Assembly: GCA_022605405.1 (NCBI GenBank)
Contig: JABYQQ010000010.1
Location: 744,001 to 808,000 of the forward strand
DNA length: 64,000 nucleotides
Reading direction: 5' to 3'
Origin: Earliella scabrosa
Lineage: Eukaryota; Basidiomycota; Agaricomycetes; Polyporales; Polyporaceae
Each line of letters begins with the position of its first letter. Within the stretch, counting starts at the first letter, position 1. Positions 56,877 to 64,000 of the stretch are shown here, in pieces. The notes under the pieces are model-generated. The model was given only the letters and a program-made list of their open reading frames with translations. It searched no databases and was not told the DNA's origin. The translations under genes were made by a program, and so were the position numbers.

Positions 56877-58185
56877 ATGTCGGACTCCGGAATCGTAATC
56901 AGAGAGGTATGTGATAGCTCAAGGAGAACCGCTGTTCGACTCAGCGTGCATGCCAGGTCACTCAGAACGTCTGGACGTTCTCGCGGTATGTGCAGTTTGT
57001 GCGGTTCGAAACTCAACCTTATGACCTTGCACAGGGGGTTCACCCTCTTCGGGCTGCTTCCAATCGGCGGCCGGTCCACAGCAATCAAACTGCAAGCTGG
57101 GGGAGTCTGGATACTGGCTTCGACACCGCTCACGGACGACACGAAGGAAAAGCTGGTAGAGCTCGGCGAAGTGAAGTACACACTGTCTCTCAAGGACTCG
57201 CCTTCCGTGTGATTGACGTGGCTGCGACGCAGATACATCGTCGCTGGCAACAGTTTCCACAACTTGTTCCTCAGTAGGTACCCCGCGCACTGTGCTTCCG
57301 AAGCTAAAATCCTGAGGACTCTGCAGAGCAGTACAAGGAGGCCTACCCGAGCGCTAAGTTGATTGGGCCAGAGGACATTATGAAGAAAAAGGAGCTGGTT
57401 GGGCTGCAGTTGGACGGTGGTACGCAATAGTCGTTAGTCTCAAGACAGTGAGGATGCTGAACGCTGCCTCAGCCTTTAGCGCGTCGAATCCCAACCCAAC
57501 GCTTGGGTTCGAAGACGAGGTACGTTGTGCATGATCTAGGTGTCAACCTTCGTCCAATCATAATGACGCCTCGATGTAGATTGAAACATGGTACGTTGTC
57601 CCTGCACGCGGTAGATATGTATGCTGACATCGGAGAGAAGTTTCTTCTCGGGTTTCGTGAACAAGGACACTGCGTACTACCACAAACCGTCCAAGACTGT
57701 GATCGGGGCGGACCTCCTTTTCAACAACCCTCCTACAGAGCAGGTTCGTTCGCGCGCTCTCGATCTCATGCGCTATCTGCTAGTGCTCACAGTCCGGAAT
57801 CACGCTGTTCAGTTCTCCAAGTCGACGGAATCGCCCCATTCGCTCCTGTTCAGCCGCATGAATCCTACGGGTTGGCAGCAGCGCCTCTTCATATGGTCGA
57901 AGCAGGAGAACAAAGAGTGAGGCGCCATCCTGTCCGTTTGCCTACCGATGACGTGTCTCACATTCGCGTTCTCCGATTTCTGCAGGGCGTTGCGTCGCGA
58001 GGCCAAGACTGTGCATTCGTGGGACTTCGACCGCTACATCCCCTGCCACGGAGTACGTCTCATTGTGCTGCGGTCGTCTCGTGCTTTCGTTCGGCGTGTT
58101 GATTGCTTGTGTCTCGTTGCAGGATGTGATCGAGACCGGCGGGAAGGCGGCGTGGGCGGCCGCATGGGTCAACTATCTCTCATGA
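56877..58185 (+). CDS. DUF4336-type protein, 242 aa, 11 exons
   Basis: Eleven exons join in frame: 56877-56906, 56957-56985, 57035-57175, 57233-57273, 57327-57419, 57473-57519, 57580-57590 (11 nt), 57641-57743, 57813-57916, 57986-58052 and 58123-58185. The product reads like the fungal DUF4336 family, distantly metallo-beta-lactamase-like: TLFGLLPIGGRSTAIKL, VWILASTPLTD, NSFHNLFL, YKEAYPSAKLIGPED, TLGFEDE, CFFSGFVNKDTAYYHKPSKT, ADLLFNNPP, WDFDRYIPCHGDVIETGGKA. The biochemical role is unknown. Very small exons make this gene easy to mispredict; each junction was chosen because it restores frame and family motifs. Confidence 0.75.
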
Positions 58186-61100
58186 GCAGCGTCGTTTCGT
58201 GCGCGTACCCTGTCCTTTTGCATATCTATACCCGATCCTCATCGCGCGTGTCCTCGATGTCAAGTGTGTACTCTTCAGCGAGGCTTGATGATGAGTCTAC
58301 ACGGTCGTTTCCCCTAGGCGTATCCTGGTGAGCTGGTTATTACCCCACTCCGAGGTCCAGCGTTCTCTGCACCGCGATGCATGCCAATCACGTAGAACGA
58401 AGTCACGATCAGAGAATCGTGCACGTTGACGCGTCTCTCTCTTCATGAATGGCGCGCGCTCGGCACACTACTCACCGGCAGACGGATATGGATTGCAGAG
58501 TCCTAGATACGGCCCAGGTGCGACTCAAGGTTCACTGCCTGACCGACCCCTTCTAGTATCACAGCGCGACCAACGAAAGGAGACCTACTAGCTGCATCTC
58601 AATACCATGCGCGCGTGCAGAATGATGACGGTATGTATTCTGACGCGCTTTCCATCTGTGTACTCACCTTACCAGAGTTCATTATAGAAGATGAGCCCTC
58701 TGCTTGCCGAGGTCACCGATGTCAGGGACAGGACAACATTGAATCAGGTTCGGGAGTCTTCCATTCCGTTAGGAATCCTGATGCAAGAGCCTGCGTCCTC
58801 ATATTGGGTCGACCGTCTCTTTCTCGACTGGCAACGTCGGGGCTACCGGCGGCCGTCAGGGGATCCCAATATCATCGTGCATCGTGTTCTAAGCTCGTGC
58901 ACGCTTCGGAAAGCACCAGTGGACAGATGATAGAACCGTGAAGATGGCCACGGTAAGTTTCGGTCACTGGTCAGCCTCGTTTTGGACTCGATCCTAATAC
59001 GCACTAGGTTACACGATCTACCATATAGGGTATACCTGTCAATGTTCGTAGTCTGTCATTCAGTGCCAAAAGCTTACCATCACCTTGGTATGGCCCATGC
59101 TTCTTCTAGGAAGGAGATAAAGTTGTGGACGCTGATATAACATATCGACCCCACCCGCAGTTGCTTCTTAGGCTGTGCTCACGAAGACTAAGGTTCCGCC
59201 TTCTCCCATGATGGCCATAGGTCACCGTAGTAGGTGCCTCTCGACAATCTGTCAAGCGGTCAGCTTCGGGTGAACTCCGAGTCGCGGTGGTACCCGGACC
59301 GCACGCCGAGGTATTGCGCCGAATCTCTAAGAGGTTCATGAGAGTCCATCGCCATCGCAGTCAACATCGAACAGTGCGCTGTTCCTGAACACGATGCCTC
59401 CGGGGTGGCAGATGATGAACATGGTGCGTCGAGGTGGGTAAGATCAGCCCGCCGTTATGGTCAGTTCTCCTCGATCCATTCCTGTCATATAGTTCTTACA
59501 GGTCATACAATACGGGGAGCCTGGGTCATCCGAGATGTCATCCAGACTGCGGGGAGTTTGTATAATCACGAACACTTCGTGATACCCCACGAAGAGCATC
59601 AAGACCAGATCAAGACACGCACGATGTGTGTTGCCCTGAAGGGTGAGGTTCGTGCTCAAGAGCCTCTGGCGGCGAGCTCGGGGGACACGATTGTATTACG
59701 CCCAATGCCAGGCATCAACGTGCACACACTCACCACGAGCAACTTTGATGCGGACGCTGCTGCGGCTTCGACGCTGCGACTGCCAGTGTGAGGCGGTTCG
59801 AGCGCATGGCCAGCGCTGGTCAGCGTGTATATGTATGATGTATCTACTGACTGAGTCAGTCAGCAATGCAGGTATGCAGAAGTATGTACATGGCTGGAAG
59901 GGGAGTTTCGCCGATCCTGTGCAGATGTTTAGATGGGAGTCCGCGGGGATCCTCGTCGACGACGCCGTTGTCATCCCGACTACAGGCTACAGCATCCAGA
60001 CGTGTGCGTCATACCCTATAGGTCAGTACATAGTAAGCCGTATCCAACGTCGGTGAGGGCGATGCACGATCCAGGACTACATCGCCCTCAAGTTGCCTGG
60101 TCAGCGCTCAGCACCCGGTGCCTTGTGGATGGTGTTCTCGGTCGTCTTGCCAAGTGGTTGAGAGCACAGAGTTTGGGATCAAGGAGGCGGCGAGCACTCG
60201 GGCACGGACCCTTGCGCCTCGGCGATGCGTTTGTGGCGGGTCAACGTTGCTGACTCTGATGCCGACCGTGCTGTCAATCTTTTGCAGATTCGTTCAAACG
60301 CCAGGCCTGGCACCTGGCACCTGCCATCATCGGATTCATCCCGCCGACAGGGCGACGACAAGGACATAGGGGCTGCGTTCAGACACATTCTGCCACTGGT
60401 TGACGCAGTCGAGGAGAAACCTACCGACGTCTGCGCATCTCCTGCTCAAATGTACAGGAAAGTGGTAGGGATCCTATGGTGTTCTGTATCAACCACGAGC
60501 GTCTATTGCACAGCAAATGCATTGGAGGCGGTGAGTCCGAAGTCGGGATTGGTCGGTTGATGGCCTACAATTCTCCTCCGATGTCTACGGCTGCCTGTTC
60601 CCAGCATAGGTGAGTGTGTCAGTCCCAATCCTCTGCGAGAGTGCAAATGCTTCGCGTCTCGGGTTGTGCTTGGCCACGGGCTGCGCTACATACCATCTCC
60701 GCTCTGCCTCGGAAGGGTCGGGCACGGCATGATGCAGAACGTCATCTGGCGTCGAGCCACCAGGCTCTTGAGCCCACGGACCACCGGCACTTCCTGAGCG
60801 CATCAAGCAGAGTCTTCCAGGCCTCCTGCCCAGCTAAGCGTTAGGATCCGGAGATCGGTGCACACACTGTGCAAACGCGTAAGTTCTTCGGGCCGCGCCC
60901 GCTCAGACCATCACAAAGATTGCTCCGCCCCGGAAAAGCGTCGTGCGTGCCCATTCAAAGCAAAATACTTCATCCCGACTCCGGCCCAGCAAAACTGATC
61001 GCAGTGCATCGATCGTTAACGGTTACGCCCGTGGCGTATCCAGATTCCACAAAGCATCGACCACATGCGCGCGGGAGCCCCTGAGGTGTGGTGTGGTCTG

Positions 61101-61962
61101 CGATGAAAGAACGAAGGAGAATCGCTGCGGGGAAGCGGAGCCGTGGAAGATATCCTTGAGCACAAACGCAAAAGGACGAAGCTTGTTGGTGGAGAAGAGG
61201 AACAATCATAGACGGAGTTTTCCGCCATGGATACGGCATAGGCGTTACGCCTAGTTACTAGATCCCAGGATCGCATCTCAAGGGAGTCAGATGGAGTTTC
61301 GTGCCTCATGTGGTCTACAGCCTCCCATCAGGCTACCCTGGAACAGATCGGGGTCATCGTAGGGCTTTCTTTGGTTACGCCCGGCGCCGCGCAGACTATC
61401 GCCAGCACATGTGGTCCTCCGCGAAGAGCTTGAGCCATCGATGCTGACCGCTGGTGCGCTTGAACGTCCACGACGTTGACATTGGAAATTGACGGATCGT
61501 TTAGGAAATTGGAATGCAGTAGAATGCAGCATGAACATGCGATCATGCATCAGGACGCACAAGGAAAGTGTTCGGCATCTCACTCCCGTTCGATCACATC
61601 TCTTCAGCCCCCTTGCGCTCATCTTGTACTGCCTCGTTGCTAATTACGACCACGCTTGGCGGCCCTCAGGCCTTTGGTGATGGAGGACCCTTTGTTGTCA
61701 CCAGGGAACCCGCAAGTCATGTGGTCCCAGCCCCTCAGGGGGTATATTAGCTCGACGAAGTGCGACTTGGAAAACCATTCCTCTTCTCTCCAACCCCCTT
61801 TTACACACAGGCTGTGTATCGTCTCCTTGTCTGCCACTCTCTCCTTCTTGACGAAGTTCTTACGACTTTCCAACTTTTATAACGTATGTGCTCCGCTCTG
61901 TGAACTCGACATCAATCCACTCACCGTGATCTTCTCTAGACCACACCACTCATTTTACGAAC
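58186..61962. other. 3.8-kb region without a supported gene
   Basis: Plus-strand open frames at 58691-58930 (WVDRLFLDWQRRGYR), 59405-59791, 59643-60056 and 60225-60560 are protein-like in places but cannot be joined and have no recognised family; the first is followed at once by stop codons. They may be remains of a decayed gene. 61640-61960 is the upstream region of the BAS2-like gene. Confidence 0.35.
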
Positions 61963-62751
61963 ATGAAGGTCTCCGCTGTCATCGCTTTCGCTCTCCTCAA
62001 CAGTACGTGTATCAGTCTATCTGATCGAGCTGATTACTCACCTTGTCTTCGAATAGTCGCTGCTGCGACCTACGTCCCGCGTGCACCGGCTGGCACGCAG
62101 TTCATCACTGGCCCGTGCCAGAGTGACGCGGACTGTGCGTCCGACTGCTGTGGCTTCCGCACTGGCAAGTGTGCCGGCCCCGTCATTGCGCAGGAGCGTG
62201 ACGGTGGCTGCGGCTTCGGCGACGCCGTCCCCAACGACCGCGCCGCGCGTGTCTTCCGCGGCGAGGCCCCCGCCGCCGCGCCCGCTGCCCCCGCTGCACC
62301 CGCGGCGGGTGGCTCCGGCAAGGCCCCTGGCACGCAGTTCATCACCGGCCCCTGCGCCAACGACGGCGAGTGCGCGTCGGGCTGCTGTGGCTTCAACACC
62401 GGCAAGTGCGCCGGTGCCATCGTTGCGCAGGAGCGTGACGGTGGTTGCGGCTTCGGCAACGCGACCCCCAACGACGACGCCGCCCGTGCTCTCCGTGGCC
62501 AGGCACCCGCCGCTGCGCCTGCTGCTCCCGCCCCCGCTGCACCCGCGGCGGGTGGCTCTGGCAAGCCCCCTGGCACGCAGTTCATCACCGGCCCCTGCGC
62601 CAACGACGGCGAGTGCGCGTCGGGCTGCTGTGGCTTCCGCTCCGGCAAGTGCGCTGGTGCGATCATCGCCCAGGAGCGTGACGGTGGTTGCGGCTTCGGC
62701 GACCCCGTCCCCAACGACCGCGCTGCTCGTGCTCTCCGTGGCCAGGCTTAA
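61963..62751 (+). CDS. BAS2-like cysteine-rich secreted protein, three repeats, 244 aa
   Basis: Exons 61963-62002 (40 nt) and 62057-62751 join in frame. Signal peptide MKVSAVIAFALLN. Three cysteine-rich repeats follow, each with GTQFITGPC, DCCGF or GCCGF, GKCAG, AQERDGGCGFG and a PND-AAR end, joined by APAAAPAAPAAPAAGGSGK-type linkers. The repeats are nearly identical in DNA as well as protein, so copy number may change by unequal exchange. The two-repeat paralogue is at 14722-15286, with the same first-exon length and intron phase. Probably exported; function in this fungus unknown. Confidence 0.85.
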   Translation: MKVSAVIAFALLNSTCISLSDRADYSPCLRIVAAATYVPRAPAGTQFITGPCQSDADCASDCCGFRTGKCAGPVIAQERDGGCGFGDAVPNDRAARVFRGEAPAAAPAAPAAPAAGGSGKAPGTQFITGPCANDGECASGCCGFNTGKCAGAIVAQERDGGCGFGNATPNDDAARALRGQAPAAAPAAPAPAAPAAGGSGKPPGTQFITGPCANDGECASGCCGFRSGKCAGAIIAQERDGGCGFGDPVPNDRAARALRGQA

Positions 62752-63484
62752 AATGTTGACGAGTTTTACGTTTGTATAGTGGTGTTTAAAAGTTGCTGGC
62801 GTTGTCGAGATGGTTCGGAGTAACTTATTGCAGACATTGTAGACTGAATACAGACTTTCCTTAAAACCTTGAAGTGTGCCTGTGTGATCTCTATTCCCCT
62901 GCAAGAGCAGGAGCGACGACCATAGTACTTGTTTGGGTCTTATTGCCGCTCCATGTTTAGCGAGGAACGGTAGTGATGATAACCCTCACGTCGGTCCTGC
63001 CAGGTAAAGGCTGGTAAAGCATCGTTGCTGGTGAGATGGTGTACTACTTTATGCTGTCGGACTTTTGTTTTGAGATGCGGTTGGCTCAGAAGGTCTGTAC
63101 TTGGATACGACTGCGCGAAGGACGAGCTTGCGTTGGAAGATTTGCGTCGACGATAGAGTGCGCAAGTAGGCGCCCATAGGACAGAGGAGGAGGTCACGTG
63201 CAGAATTGATCGACTCGTGACGCTGCCTCTTCCTGGCAATCGCAGGCTTCAGCCACCGCAGATAGCCCTTGTCCCCTCCTCGAGAGTTCTTTGTCTCTTC
63301 AACTCCCCCCGCGCTCAGAGGTAGACTATCTATACGCCCGTGAACACTTGGAGCAGCCATAACAAGTTTGGGAAGATCAACACCGGCTCGGTACGCTTCT
63401 CGACTCGTGTAAACGGCCTTGCGCCTGACAGTGCCGTGCCGGACCAACAGGACCGCTCTTCTTGACACCCACGACGAGGCTGCG
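62752..63484. promoter_or_regulatory. Spacer and upstream region of the Sin3-type gene
   Basis: No supported gene. An in-frame ATG at 63419 could extend the next protein by 22 codons. Confidence 0.4.
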
Positions 63485-64000
63485 ATGGAACCTACAGAAG
63501 GCGGCTCGGCCGGAGATGTGAGAATGTCTTCGGCGCCTCGCGCTACTCCGGCTGCTCGCAGTCGACCGCCATCTCCTCGCCTTCCGCCTACTACGCAAGC
63601 CTTGGACTCCGATCTTCCCAATCAACTCCCAGAGAGCCCGCGCGCATCCGAGTACATGGACGGACCCTCTGGAGCACCCCTGCAGCACGATGAATCCCAG
63701 GACCAATCCGCTGGAGGCCCGGACCGACAGCTCAACGTGAGCGACGCGCTCAGTTACCTCGACTCGGTCAAACTGCAGTTCGCGGAGCAGCCGGAGGTGT
63801 ACAACAAGTTCTTGGATATCATGAAGGACTTCAAGAGTCAGCTGTGAGTGCTTCCTCTGCAGAATTTCTTTGCGGCGATGCATGCATAGTCGGAGGCCTC
63901 CTCTCCGTCCCTCAAAGACGCCACTTGTTGCTTCGCCCCCTCCTTTCTCAATCGCCCGCAGTGATTAACTCGCTCCCGGTGCACAGTATCGATACCCCAG
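63485..64000 (+). CDS. SIN3: Sin3-type protein, start of gene (cut by window end)
   Basis: Exon 1 is 63485-63843, then a 143-nt intron, then exon 2 from 63987 to the window edge. A Pro/Ser-rich N-terminal stretch of about 80 residues precedes a PAH domain nearly identical to classical Sin3: [34 protein letters not shown], then IDTPG at the start of exon 2. Sin3 is the scaffold of histone-deacetylase repressor complexes. Among the PAH genes here this one is by far the most canonical. Whether it is full Sin3 or another single-PAH gene cannot be decided without the sequence beyond the edge. Confidence 0.65.

Noticed and set aside
58615..60560. Possible multi-exon gene from plus-strand frames
   Set aside because: Frames cannot be joined with acceptable splice sites, the first is followed by stops, and no family is recognised. 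Kept only as a gap note.
62038..62904. 288-aa minus-strand frame opposite the BAS2-like gene
   Set aside because: Mirror of GC-rich repeat coding sequence; the plus strand has signal peptide, intron and cysteine pattern. The same holds for the plus-strand frame at 14512-15204.

Overview
This window reads as nuclear DNA of a basidiomycete fungus, most likely an Agaricomycete. Genes are split by many short GT..AG introns of about 45-65 nt, several with very small exons. Ordinary fungal housekeeping genes are mixed with families typical of mushroom-forming fungi. Several small stand-alone PAH (Sin3-type) genes hint at Polyporales, but that is inference. No virus, CRISPR array or prokaryotic gene organisation was seen. 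Exon coordinates were worked out by hand from reading frames and splice sites; I had no alignments or RNA data.

Layout. 1-3.8 kb: the tail of one gene, then a 13-exon HAM1-like protein. 4.2-5.6 kb: two small PAH genes. 7.0-11.2 kb: a large ubiquitin-specific protease. 11.8-14.1 kb: a third PAH gene and a kinase pseudogene split by a 541-bp element with palindromic terminal repeats. 14.7-18.4 kb: two secreted proteins (BAS2-like and CBM19-like). 19.7-20.5 kb: ATP synthase subunit f. 21.0-24.4 kb: a P-loop NTPase of mushroom type. 24.8-26.7 kb: serine hydroxymethyltransferase.

27.9-52.6 kb is the most unusual part. A unit made of the second exon of a PAH gene, an F-box-like gene and the 3' end of a carboxylesterase gene is tandemly duplicated. 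Copy 1 (about 28.16-32.02 kb) carries a 590-bp transposon-like insert. Copy 2 (about 32.03-50.56 kb) is split inside the F-box gene by a 15,484-bp segment, 33,517-49,000. That segment has 42-bp terminal inverted repeats (40/42 matching) and a 6-bp target duplication CCGATC. Each copy supplies the empty site for the insert of the other. The large segment encodes a TET/JBP-like dioxygenase, a DD35E integrase-type recombinase, a BTB-like protein, a possible nucleotidyltransferase-like protein, a broken N-terminal Wee1-like fragment and two unrecognised proteins. It looks like a large cargo-carrying DNA transposon.

50.5-64 kb: the intact carboxylesterase, SRP19/Sec65, a DUF4336-type protein, a second BAS2-like secreted protein with three repeats, and the start of a Sin3-type gene cut by the window edge. 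The stretch 58.2-61.9 kb holds no gene I can support.
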